DNA of 64,000 nt from Diadema setosum (taxonomy: Eukaryota > Echinodermata > Echinoidea > Diadematoida > Diadematidae): assembly GCF_964275005.1 (NCBI RefSeq), contig NC_092686.1, positions 17,746,547-17,810,546 on the forward strand. The letters are read 5' to 3'. How positions within the stretch are numbered: position 1 is the first letter of the stretch; the number at the start of each line of letters is the position of its first letter. Positions 37,701 through 47,497 of this stretch are shown one piece after another. The position numbers were made by a program, and so were the translations under genes. Below the pieces are notes generated by a model. It did no database searches and had not been told where the DNA came from. It saw nothing but the letters and a program-made list of their open reading frames with translations.

Positions 37701-38001
37701 AAAAAAATTGCCCAGGGTTTTGTCATTAATTTTGTGCAATTTCAATAAATAACACTTATATGCATCGATAGATCCCTTACAGAATGAATCATAGTATATC
37801 TTATATTTTTTATTCACTCGCCTTACAGATTCACGATGTCCAACCGTTCAGAAACTCTCTTCCCTCGGCATGAGATGCAGAACGAGAAACCCAGAATCCC
37901 GTCCGAGTCTCACTACAATTCTCAAGGAAATCAGCGAGCTGAAAAGAGGGTACAAACGGCCACCTTTCTGGAAGCGCCTTTTCAAGAAACTGCGAAAATA
38001 A
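34789..38001 (+). CDS. Kinase copy B: HND-type protein kinase, 544 aa
   Basis: Coding exons are 34789-35208, 35553-35723, 36087-36154, 36441-36573, 36750-37419 and 37829-38001, with all splice sites and phases as in copy A and the frame open. It carries three extra residues (N-E-A) in the first coding exon, which C and D also have, so A has the deletion. The kinase exon is nearly identical to A (Asp459 is Asn here). In the last exon Ser becomes Cys soon after the junction and one Arg of the basic tail becomes Gly. It keeps glycine loop, VAIK, HND, DFG and APE. It is the last intact copy before the LTR element downstream. Confidence 0.85.
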
Positions 38002-38065
38002 AAGCCTATATCAGACTTGCAGCTAACATTTAGGGGTCAAACGATCTTGCCTTGTAAATATTGTA

Positions 38066-38071
38066 AATAAA
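38066..38071 (+). terminator. Poly(A) signal, kinase copy B
   Basis: AATAAA in the same position and context as in copy A. Confidence 0.7.
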
Positions 38072-38079
38072 CCATTGTT

Positions 38080-39580
38080 GCATAATATTTCATATTTCTT
38101 ACATGTGTTTATCATTTCCGTTGTATTTGAAGTACAAGTGTATGTACTGACATTGAATGCATTTTTTTTTTTTTTTTTGGTGTGTGTGGGGTGAGGGCGG
38201 GGGTCGGATTTCAACATAGGTAATGGTTTGTCAATCTAAGCATCAATTTGAAGAATTATACGAATAGAGTAGGCATACATGTATACAAATCAAATCACAA
38301 TCTTGAACTCACTCGCAATGACAAGGAAAAACGTACTGAAGTTTGAAGGTCTAAATTTGAAGTTTATTTAACATAAAACCATTCATATATTTGCGATTAC
38401 ACAAATCATTGATACATTAAAATACATAAATTATATATTGTGTTTGTGTTTGTTTGCGCGTGTGAGTGTGTGTGATTATGTATGCGTGTGTGTATGTGTG
38501 TGTTTTGGCGTTATGGAGTTATGTTTGGAGTTATTCGAAAGTATACCTTATAGTTAGATACATGCGAAGAAGAAAAGAGCCTCCGTCTTTTGAGAAAAGA
38601 CATTATCGTTCACTTATATCGCGGGATTATACGAAAACTATAATTGAAAAAAAAAGAACAACAACAACACTGAAAGCACCGAGTCATTAGCTCAATTATA
38701 GTTATTTTATGCTAACGACCACAAAGGGAGGGACAATAAACGGACTGCATCCTGCCTAAACAGTGCTTTTCCTTTGCTTGCAAATTTTAACTTTTTGCGA
38801 GATACTTAAAAAGCAGCTTATGAAATGTCAAAGAACATAGATTATTCTAAGACACATTCAAAGTATACATGATGAGAATCGGTTTTGCAGTGGCCGAGAA
38901 ATCCAAAAAACAAAGTGAAACAAAGCGATGCTATTAAAAGGAGGATCCCACTTTTCATTAAAGGGTTGCTTTGTTTTGTATATCTCAGTCATCTAAGTAT
39001 CAAAACGTATTTTCATCAACACTTTGAATTCCTCTCAGAATTATATTCTCTTCTTTTTTATTTCATGAGAGGTTTGTCATAATCTTTGAAAATAAATTTG
39101 TAATAAAAAATGCTGGAAACCCGAGGCTCAATCTTAACAGAAACTGTACCATCCCTTTAAGCTATACGGAACGAAGTAAACGCTGTTATGGAGGGCTTAG
39201 GGTTGTTCCTAATATTTGGGGGTTGCTGATGTAACTATTCTGTTGAGATGTACACTTTTGTGAATTATGTACTTCTTATGCCACCACCGCAATACCATGA
39301 AAATGTCTACAAGTGACATAAAACCAATTTCCTTGACCATCTTCAGAATGTTGCTTGACCCTCGCTCAAGTATGGGCTAGAATGCAAAATTCGCTGTTCC
39401 GAAATACACAAATTCCGTATACACGTAGACGTTCGCTAATCCGAAAACGAAATAGGGCCGTTAACCGAAAATGCGGTTGGTTAGTCCAAATATGAAATAC
39501 GGTTCGTTATTCCGAAGGTTCGATATAGTGCGAAAATGCAACAAGGTTCGCTAATCCGAAAATGAATACATGAAAAAAAA
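38080..39580. other. B-C spacer, part left of the LTR element
   Basis: Noncoding. It has the T/G junction (38161-38180), a GT-rich stretch (38441-38503), and the left half of the TTCGGAATAACGAA-type repeat (39384-39570). It lacks about 190 bp that the A-B and C-D spacers have near the CTTGAACTTGAAC block. Confidence 0.6.
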
Positions 39581-39977
39581 ATATTGTGGCAAATGTGGCT
39601 CTTAATTTTTTTTGTGTGTGTAGATTACTTCTATTTTCCCCACTCCGTTCGTGTAGTACGGTGTATGCACTTTTCTTTCACGGTAGACTTTAACAAATTT
39701 CACATACACTATTTTTTATATGTGGGACTATAATAGTGATGAATGTTTAGAATGATGGCGAGGTTATACTTACTTTGACGCTTTAAATCCCGCTATGGTT
39801 TGATATGACATGGAGATCTTTTCAGAAAGGTGATAATTTCCGGATATTCCAAGTATATTGATGAGAAATTGCTACGGTTTTAGCGATTTTACTGTGTTAG
39901 ACGCTGCACGAGTGATCGTGGCAGCTTAGTTCAAAATCACGCTCTTTCCCGCTGCGTATGCGTGATCGTACTTTTAG

Positions 39978-40126
39978 CCAATGAACGCTGCGTATTATCA
40001 TAGTTGTCAAGAGAGGGCGTGGCTTAGGTTCCTTTTATCACTGGAGGACAGGGTTGGCCCCTGGATAAACCCTGGATAGCCCCAATAATAAACCTTGAAA
40101 CCCGTCACATAATTATGGTATAAATA
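39978..40126 (+). promoter_or_regulatory. LTR core promoter: CCAAT and TATA boxes
   Basis: CCAAT at 39978-39982 and TATAAATAGG at 40119-40128, 140 bp apart on the sense strand of the element. The same pair recurs in the 3' LTR (TATA at 51303-51310). Transcription would be expected to start near 40145-40155. Confidence 0.6.
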
Positions 40127-40307
40127 GGAGGAGCAGAAGATGAGATTTTGCAATTTTCATCAGCTGATTTCCAGTTCATCTCAGAAGATTGTTCCCCCCC
40201 CCCTCTCTTTTGCTGAGTTATCCGTACAAGAGCCAAAGTAAGTATAAGTTGTCATCGAACATTATTATAACAGAATATTTGCAAGTATGTTTAGGTTAGT
40301 TGATAGA

Positions 40308-40407
40308 GGTCTTGATGACCTAATAAATGAGATGAAGATGTTTATATTTGGTCTTGATGACCTTGGAAAGGAGTTCATGGATGTTGATGGTAGCGGTCTT
40401 GATGACC
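40308..40407 (+). repeat. Three spaced copies of GGTCTTGATGACC
   Basis: Identical 13-mers at 40308-40320, 40350-40362 and 40395-40407, so start-to-start spacing is 42 and 45 bp. Each is a perfect GGTC/GACC inverted repeat around TTGAT. The first extends to AGGTC/GACCT. The flanking DNA between copies is not repeated. All three are duplicated in the 3' LTR. Confidence 0.8.
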
Positions 40408-41283
40408 ATTAACTTTGAACTGGTGATGATGTATAGATTCTGTGAATGTTTCAAGTTTACTTGATTCAATATGATACAATGTTTTTAGTATTAGAAGAGA
40501 GGGAGATATATAGATATGACAAGTCAATACTGCATTCTAAAATGATGCCATGAAAGCTATATTTTTGTTTCATGTCCCACGTAATGTGATTTCCAAGGCG
40601 AGAGTCAGTTTCGATACATGCGCTTTTATACTGGCTATATAATTCCAAATCTTATGCGCGGCTGTAAATTAAACATGGTTCAGGTCAAACTGACAGGTAG
40701 GCCAACTGTTAGTGGCGGCCGTGTTTCTTGGTCCATATTCGAGTCAAGGAGATCACAGTACGAGATTTATGTCTAGAATGTTTAACAAACAAATTAGCAG
40801 AAAGAGCAGAACAAGCAAAATGGTTCATCAGACTTTATGTTTTCTTCACATTTTATTGACAACAAACAGCACAGTAACCATGTGGAGGCATAGACGATGG
40901 AGGGTTAGGGGTGTTACGTAAATGTTTGAATCTTTTGGCAATGTACCATAAAATACAAAAATGAATCCTCAATAACATTATGGTACATTTTCTGACGTTA
41001 CTACGTCAAGCAATCACATGCCAGAGTATCTCATTAGTAGGACATGTATATACAAGAATGTAATTTGAAATTGTATATTGCATAGACGATATAGATTAGT
41101 TTTACTAGAAGCAAATTTTCTGTGTATTGAGAGTACATAGTACTCGGTACTTGTCATTGGAAGATGACAGTGATAGGATGTCAATGATGAGGCAGTGATA
41201 TATTCAGTTACCCCCCCCCCCCCCCCCGACCTTTACCAATATCCCGACTTATTACGTTGTACGTGGACAACTGTTCATCGTGA

Positions 41284-41700
41284 AGTAACAATCCTGAACA
41301 AGGAACGTTACTCGTGTCAATGGTGGAGCTACCATGTGTCTCATCTACCGTCTACCTGGCTTTAGCACGTCTGATTTAGTACTTGTCATATGATAACAAT
41401 CCTGAACAAGGAACGTTATTCGTACCGGTGCAGAGTTTCTATCCCGCGTACACAAGCATCCATCGAATAGTCCTCATGTTTATACATAACAATCCTGAAT
41501 AAGGAACGTTATTTGTACCTGGCGTCAGAGTTACGGTATCTCATCTAGTAAGCAGTGTTCATCATTCTTACATAACAATCCTGAACAAGGAACATTATCT
41601 GTACCGGTGTAGAGTTCTCTCATCTGACAAAGCCGCTGGTCAACATGCATCGTACGGTGACAATCTTGTGTAAAGAACGTCACGTGCACCAACGCAGAGC
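41284..41700 (+). repeat. Five degenerate repeats of 85-108 bp, each with a hairpin and a GTACCGGTGCAGAG-like box
   Basis: Hairpins lie at 41284-41312, 41392-41420, 41486-41512, 41572-41598 and 41657-41683. The common plan is an outer stem (TAAC/GTTA), an internal loop AA/AC, an inner stem (TCCT/AGGA), and a 5-nt loop. In the fifth the stems read TGAC/GTCA and TCTT/AAGA, so both strands of each stem changed together. Loops are GAACA, GAACA, GAATA, GAACA and GTGTA, all fitting GNR(N)A. Downstream of each is a related box (GTACCGGTGCAGAG, GTACCGGTGTAGAG, GTGCACCAACGCAGAG and looser forms). The 3' LTR copy starts at 52465. Confidence 0.8.
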
Positions 41701-42660
41701 TGTACCTGACTTGTGCATTTTATTGAAATCCCTTTTATTAGGTACCACTGTCTTCGTTAAGAAACCTTTTGACTTTTACCTATGACTGAATTGACTTTCT
41801 CATGTTAAGATGAGAAATTGATGACAGATGATGTAGTCATCCAAGTATTCCCCCCCCCCCTCCCCTTATACATTTTGAGAGCATTGACTCTAGTCGTACT
41901 TGTAGTATTGTTAGGGATCTATTCATTGAATAGTGCGGAATTGAAATGTGACTCATAATAAAACTATAGTGTGAAGGATTATTATAATGACTTCTGTTCC
42001 TGACATACAAGGTTTTACGTGTATCACCAAAGGTGAAGAATATTTTGAATTGTCATGGACCAGGTTGAACACAGAACGTTGTGCTAGGAATAAGCCCCTA
42101 TAAGTGAGCAACATAGGAGGTAAAATCTCGAGGCTGTGTTTGCTTAGGAGAACGTATAAAATACTGGTAGTTGTATCAGATCAAAGGAACGACTGATAAA
42201 CTCATAATAGTATTGGGCAGGAAGAGTGCCAGTTCGAATCCCAGTAGAGACGGTGGAGTGGTCGGGTACGAGTGGAGGAACGTAATATTATTTTCGGAGA
42301 ACCGGTTAACTAGGCGCAGGCGCTTAAGTTGGAGAGAGAAGGTTTTGAAGAGTTATAGAGAAACTACCCTAGTCACTATGACAGAATTGTTCGGAAGACC
42401 GACGAGTATATGTAATAGGCCCCTCGGAGCACAGCAATGGTTATGAAGGATAGATACAACTTAGGTGAGAGTCACAAGCCCAAATGTTGAATGTGTCATT
42501 ATTTACATGTGTATGTACAAGTATTAGTATATGATTTTGATATCATTTCTCTAAGTTTCATAGAGCCGAGTCACAACCGCACATAGGATAAAATAAAGTA
42601 GGTATTAAGTAAGTAAGTAAGACTATGCTGTTGTACATACGCTACGATTGTAAATACGTT

Positions 42661-42666
42661 AATAAA
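42661..42666 (+). terminator. Candidate LTR poly(A) signal
   Basis: AATAAAGCAC in the LTR. Another AATAAA lies about 70 bp upstream. In the 3' LTR the same site would end the element's transcript. Confidence 0.4.
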
Positions 42667-43724
42667 GCACACTTGCATTGGATTGAGATTTACTCAAATT
42701 TTCCAGTTTCCAAAACAGACAATTTTATCACTGTACTTGCCTGGTCATGATGTGAGTGTGGTTGTACGGACGTGTGAGTCGAGAAGTCCGTGTCTTGTAT
42801 TGTGTCAGTTGTATTGAATGCAAGATGTAAAAGCATGAGTAGTTAGAGTACTATTGGTCTAGTTCAAGTACGTATCGTAACAGTTAATAGTAATCTTTAG
42901 TACAAACGTTCGCCTTCAACGAACGGCCCCCCCATCGAAGTTTTGGATGCCTTGTCACGTTACATGAGGAGGTTGTTGGTTAGAAACTAAGGAAATTCTA
43001 CACAATAGAGGAAAATAAGGGGAGTTGTCCGAGTGTGTGTTTGATTGGCGATGTGTGACGATGGTGATCAGACTGCTCGATGTTCAAGCACGTGTGTACA
43101 TATCATGTGTGCATGAATGCGTGTGTGCATCTCGAGCATGTTCTGTTGAGTCTAATGACTTTTGCACGGTGAACAAATAGCTATCATAGAACGTCAGATC
43201 GTGGTTGTCAACATTTACAACTTCTTAGAAACAGAACTCACCATTAACTTGAACAGATACCCCTGCAAATTTTCAATGAATGGCCGAAATATGGTGAATT
43301 AGCTCAGAAGTTTGGCACCAGGACAGAGTTAACCGTTGCAGGCTCACACAGTCACGGATACAGATCGCAGAATGAATACGTAGCACATGTATTAAAGGGC
43401 GCCAGCTCTAGCCAATGAGAGCACTTGTAGGATTGAAAGAGGTTGTGTTGAGTTTGGCGTTTGGCTATTGGTTGAGCCTGCAGTTGCTATTCTAGCTGAA
43501 TGACAACCCCCCCCCCCTTTTTGTATTTGACTTCCTCGAAGTTTCTTTGCGTTATATTGATTGACATTCACAGGTTGTCATTCGATAAGGGTTCATACCC
43601 CTGAAAAGTATGTGGTGGCAGCAAGTTACGAAAGGAGGTTTATTAATGGTTTGGGTGGCTCATTAGAGAGTTTATTTCTTAAATAGGGGCCAACGAACCC
43701 CACCCCCCTCCTCGCGTCACATTT

Positions 43725-43743
43725 TGGTGGCAGCGGTGGGATT
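43725..43743 (+). other. Primer-binding site, tRNA-Leu
   Basis: TGGTGGCAGCGGTGGGATT, three bases after the LTR end, is the exact complement of the 3' end of animal tRNA-Leu of the AAG/TAG type (CCCACCGCTGCC plus CCA). It would prime minus-strand synthesis. Confidence 0.85.
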
Positions 43744-44353
43744 GCTGAAATATAAAACCACTGTTCGGTGGGATTGATTACTTTTTGTAAAAGACCGCTG
43801 ATGGGATTGATTGCGTATGTGTTTTAAGAACACTATACAGTGATATTTAGTAAACTGATATGTGTGTGAAGAAGGATTGGTGTGTCTCAGTGTTGTTGCC
43901 AGTGTGTTGTTGCAACTAGTAAGCTGATGATGACGTTGAGTGACTTGAGGTCCAGGCTAGTACTTAGCAAACAGTAAGAGTCTGTTTGTCTGAAGTTTAG
44001 TCAGTTTGAAGTAATGCAGTGTGCAGTCAAGGTTACGCTGTAGGTACTGTCAAAGTTGGATATGTCACGTCTAGAGTCTATCAGTTAGTAGAATTGCGCA
44101 AACCAGGCAAGTGGTTGGAGTAACACCAATAGTTTGACATACTTAGCATGGTAGCATAATTACAAACAAATTTGATATGAAATATAGCAAGTACATTATT
44201 GTAGTGTAGCTGTATGTAAGTAAGAGCAACTGTAGTGTAAGCTAGTAAAGGAGTTCTACTCCTTTTTACATTGACATTGTAAGAGATACTCTGGCTTTTA
44301 AAACCCATAAACATTTCGGGTTATCTTTCAATTCAAACCAAATAACAGTCAAC
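43744..44353 (+). other. Leader between the primer site and gag
   Basis: About 610 bp without a supported coding frame. In the family this region usually belongs to the packaging/leader RNA. I see no clear repeat in it. Confidence 0.5.
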
Positions 44354-45436
44354 ATGGATAGCGAAAACCGTCAAAAAGCTGCTGCAGCGACAGTAGAGCT
44401 AGCTGCTGGTGATCAAGCAATCTCACAACACACTCCAAAGCAATGGACTGCTGACCAAACTGATCAAGAAATAGTAGTCACACAGGAGTATGGAGATGCA
44501 ATTCCGCCAGTTCGACGACGAGTTTTCAGTCCACGTGCACTTCAAGAGATGCCCGAGTATGTTTCTAGTCAACCGTCAACTGTAGCGATGGAGCAACTAC
44601 CTGTGACTGTGGGTAATCATCGCAAAGATGTGCTGCCAGAGAAGTTTGGTGGAAAGATTCCCTGGGCCGATTACAAGAGACACTTTGAAGTATGTATGAA
44701 GTTAAACAGATGGACGAATGCCGAAGCAGGCCAGTATCTTGCAACGCGACTTCATGGACCAGCCATCAAGGTGTTGAATAACCTACCCATTGGAGATTCA
44801 ATTTTGTACACTGAGCTAGTAGCGCATCTTGAGCGTAGGTTTGGACCTGGAGAACAGGCCGAGAACTTTTTGATGGAGTTGAGACAGAGACGTCGACGCA
44901 AAGATGAGTCGATTCAGCAACTTGGACAGGCGATTCGCGACCTCACTGCCCTGGCATATCCCGAGATGAGTACCATGGCAAGGGAACGACTGGCCAAGAC
45001 TCACTTCTCCGAAGCCATAGACGAGGCCGAGATTCGCGCTGGCATTTTCCGTGCTAATCCAGTGACACTCGACGACGCTATTCGAGCAGGTTTGGCGACA
45101 GAGTCGTTTATGAAGGCTGAGCGAGCTCGTGAACGATACCGCCCTCCTCGTCCAGTTCGTGCTGTGGAAAGCAGCATCCAGCCTGCATCTGTTGACATGA
45201 AGACAAGAACAGAAATTGATGAGCTCAAAGCAAGTCTGAATGAGATCATGCAGATGATGAGACAAATGAACAAGAACACTAGTAATGATACCAATGTTCG
45301 TGAGTATGCATGCTTCAATTGTGGACAGAAAGGTCACATGGCTAGACAGTGTCCAAAGTTCAGACAGGGAAACGGCAAGAGGCCTTTCCAGCGGATCGTG
45401 GATCGGTCAGTCCAGAGACAAGATCCGATGGCTTAG
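44354..45436 (+). CDS. gag: Gag polyprotein of the LTR element
   Basis: 360 aa. Residues about 95-250 match the retrotransposon Gag (capsid) pattern: PEKFGGKIPWADYKRHFE, a helical region with LERRFGPGEQAENFLMELRQ, and DESIQQLGQAIRDLTALAYP. A linker near 285-310 is helical. One CCHC zinc knuckle, CFNCGQKGHMARQC (about 320-333), is the nucleocapsid part. It lies after the leader and just ahead of the pol ORF, with which it overlaps slightly, as is common in Ty3/gypsy elements. Confidence 0.9.
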   Translation: MDSENRQKAAAATVELAAGDQAISQHTPKQWTADQTDQEIVVTQEYGDAIPPVRRRVFSPRALQEMPEYVSSQPSTVAMEQLPVTVGNHRKDVLPEKFGGKIPWADYKRHFEVCMKLNRWTNAEAGQYLATRLHGPAIKVLNNLPIGDSILYTELVAHLERRFGPGEQAENFLMELRQRRRRKDESIQQLGQAIRDLTALAYPEMSTMARERLAKTHFSEAIDEAEIRAGIFRANPVTLDDAIRAGLATESFMKAERARERYRPPRPVRAVESSIQPASVDMKTRTEIDELKASLNEIMQMMRQMNKNTSNDTNVREYACFNCGQKGHMARQCPKFRQGNGKRPFQRIVDRSVQRQDPMA

Positions 45437-47373
45437 AGAGAGACAAGCGTCATCAAGCAACTATCTGTACCGTTAATGTGATAACAGAAGGCATGTTTGT
45501 GAAGAGTACTGTAGAAGGAACAGCTATCAGATTTCTCATTGATACCGGGTCAACTATCACAATAGTCTCCAAGTCAGCATTTCAAGAGTTAGGAAGTCAA
45601 CCTGTCATTTGTGGAACGAGCACACGACTATGTCAAGCTAATGGATCCCCTATCACAGTTTACGGTGAAGCAGTCGTGAATATGCAAATAGGAACAACCC
45701 AGCATACCGCAAGTGTCATAGTAGCTGATATCGAGTATGATGGAATACTTGGGATGGATTTTCTGCTGCAGACAAATTCAACTATTGACTGTGATAATTT
45801 GCAACTGACAATCAAAGGTGAATGCATCGACTGCACAGACTCAAGTGGAAATTGTTGTGACACACACAAGATTAATGCAACAAGACAAGTGCCAAGTCAC
45901 CTACCTGAATTTCTCGCTGACTTGTACCACAGAGCATTGCCCAATCTACCAGATGACTGCCATGAATCAGTAGCTGATCTTTTAGCCAAGTATGAAGACG
46001 CATTCTCCAGAGGTGATCATGACATCGGTCGTACAGATATCGTTCATCACTCCATCCATACAACTTGCAGTGCACCGATACGACAGCATCCACGCAGACC
46101 TCCTATGGGACAAAGAGAAGAAATAGAAAAGCAGGTTACTGACATGCTTCAAAGAGGGATTATCAAACCATCCAACAGTCCTTGGTCATCACCAGTAGTG
46201 CTTGCTAACAAGAAAGATGGGACAAAGCGATTTTGCATTGATTATCGACAACTGAACAAGTACACTGTTAAAGACTCATTCCCCCTCCCTCGTATTGATG
46301 AATCAATTGATTCACTTGATGGTGCCGAGTACTTTTGCACTCTTGACCTCGCTTCTGGGTATTGGCAGATCCCACTAGATGAAGATGCAAAACTCAAGTC
46401 AGCGTTTGTAGTTACTGGTGGTCTATATCAGTTTGAAGTGATGCCATTCGGCTTATGTAATGCCCCATCAACGTTCGAACGGTTAATGGAAACCGTCATG
46501 GTAGGCTTACAATGGAAAATCCTGCTGATCTATTTGGATGACATCATAGTGTTTGGCCCCTCAGTAGAAGAAGTAATAGCAAGACTAGAAATCGTTCTAC
46601 AGAGACTGCAAGCAGCCAAGCTCAAGCTCAAACCCAAGAAATGCTTTCTATTCCAGAAAGAAGTACTTTATCTGGGACACAAAGTATCGGCAGATGGTGT
46701 GAGCACAGATCCAGCCAAGACTGAAGCTGTACGAAATTGGCCGCAACCAACCAATCCAACTGACGTGAGAAGTTTCTTAGGTCTAGCATCTTATTACAGG
46801 CGGTACATCAAGGACTTTGCGAGTATTGCCAAGCCCCTTCATGTTCTTACAGAGAAGAATCACAAGTTTGAGTGGACTAATGAGTGTGAGCAGGCATTCA
46901 CACTGTTGAAAGAGAAGTTGACGACAGCTCCAATCCTCGCATACCCAAGACTAGGTGTAGAGTACTTACTCGATACAGATGCCAGCAAGTTTGGCATAGG
47001 CGCAGTGTTGAGTCAAGAAAGAGATGGACATGAAAGAGTTGTAGCTTATGCCAGCAGAACACTGAGTAAACCCGAACAAAACTACTGTGTAACCAGACGA
47101 GAGTTGTTAGCTGTTGTAACTTTCCTGAAACATTTCCGTCACTATCTTTATGGTCAGCCTGTCACAGTTCGAACTGATCATGGTGCACTGAGGTGGCTCA
47201 TGAAATTCAAGAACCCCGAAGGACAAGTAGCACGATGGCTAGAAGTAATAAGCCAGTATTCACTCACCCTTGAGCACCGACCAGGACGAGTTCACATGAA
47301 TGCAGATGGTCTGTCGCGACGACCATGCACACAGTGCGGACGACTGGAAGACGTCTGTGAAAATAAGCAGTAG
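45349..47373 (+). CDS. pol: Protease, reverse transcriptase and RNase H of the LTR element
   Basis: 674 aa. The aspartic protease motif LIDTGST is at about 63-69. The RT has the usual order: PSNSPWSSPVVLANKKDGTK, RFCIDYRQLN, LDLASGYWQIPL, FGLCNAPSTF, and the catalytic YLDD at 395-398, followed by FLGLASYYRRYIKDFA. The RNase H has LDTDAS, ASRTLSKPEQNY, RRELLAVV and RTDHGALRWL, so its acidic residues are present. It ends with ADGLSRRP, the usual edge of Ty3/gypsy RNase H. Domain order PR-RT-RH fits Metaviridae. Confidence 0.93.
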   Translation: MSKVQTGKRQEAFPADRGSVSPETRSDGLERDKRHQATICTVNVITEGMFVKSTVEGTAIRFLIDTGSTITIVSKSAFQELGSQPVICGTSTRLCQANGSPITVYGEAVVNMQIGTTQHTASVIVADIEYDGILGMDFLLQTNSTIDCDNLQLTIKGECIDCTDSSGNCCDTHKINATRQVPSHLPEFLADLYHRALPNLPDDCHESVADLLAKYEDAFSRGDHDIGRTDIVHHSIHTTCSAPIRQHPRRPPMGQREEIEKQVTDMLQRGIIKPSNSPWSSPVVLANKKDGTKRFCIDYRQLNKYTVKDSFPLPRIDESIDSLDGAEYFCTLDLASGYWQIPLDEDAKLKSAFVVTGGLYQFEVMPFGLCNAPSTFERLMETVMVGLQWKILLIYLDDIIVFGPSVEEVIARLEIVLQRLQAAKLKLKPKKCFLFQKEVLYLGHKVSADGVSTDPAKTEAVRNWPQPTNPTDVRSFLGLASYYRRYIKDFASIAKPLHVLTEKNHKFEWTNECEQAFTLLKEKLTTAPILAYPRLGVEYLLDTDASKFGIGAVLSQERDGHERVVAYASRTLSKPEQNYCVTRRELLAVVTFLKHFRHYLYGQPVTVRTDHGALRWLMKFKNPEGQVARWLEVISQYSLTLEHRPGRVHMNADGLSRRPCTQCGRLEDVCENKQ

Positions 47374-47497
47374 AGTAAATTAGTGATGTAATGTGTAGTA
47401 TGTAGATGAATATTAACTGTATTGTATTTGGTATACATTCATACAGTACCAGTATGCTTAACTGATGGACTGCTGTAGCTGAGAATACAGACTGACA

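Larger units (their letters stand above)
39585..43721 (+). repeat. 5' LTR, 4137 bp
   Basis: Begins TGTGGCAAATG and ends CGTCACA. It carries a CCAAT box (39978-39982), a TATA box (40119-40126), three copies of a 13-bp palindrome (40308-40407), five spaced hairpins (41284-41683), poly-C runs, and AATAAA at 42661. From TATA and AATAAA I infer a short U3 (about 0.56 kb), an unusually long R (about 2.5 kb) and a U5 of about 1 kb. These internal boundaries are unproven. Confidence 0.92.

Noticed and set aside
41284-41683. CRISPR-like array of spaced repeats
   Set aside because: Animal DNA, repeats are degenerate with paired changes, spacers are partly similar and unequal, and the array is duplicated in both LTRs.
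42171-42270. tRNA-like stretch in the LTR (CTCATAA loop and GTTCGAATCC B-box-like string)
   Set aside because: The arms do not pair, and the distance between the two motifs is too long for a standard tRNA.
44816-45337. Minus-strand ORFs across gag
   Set aside because: Shadows of the Gag frame, with no independent support.
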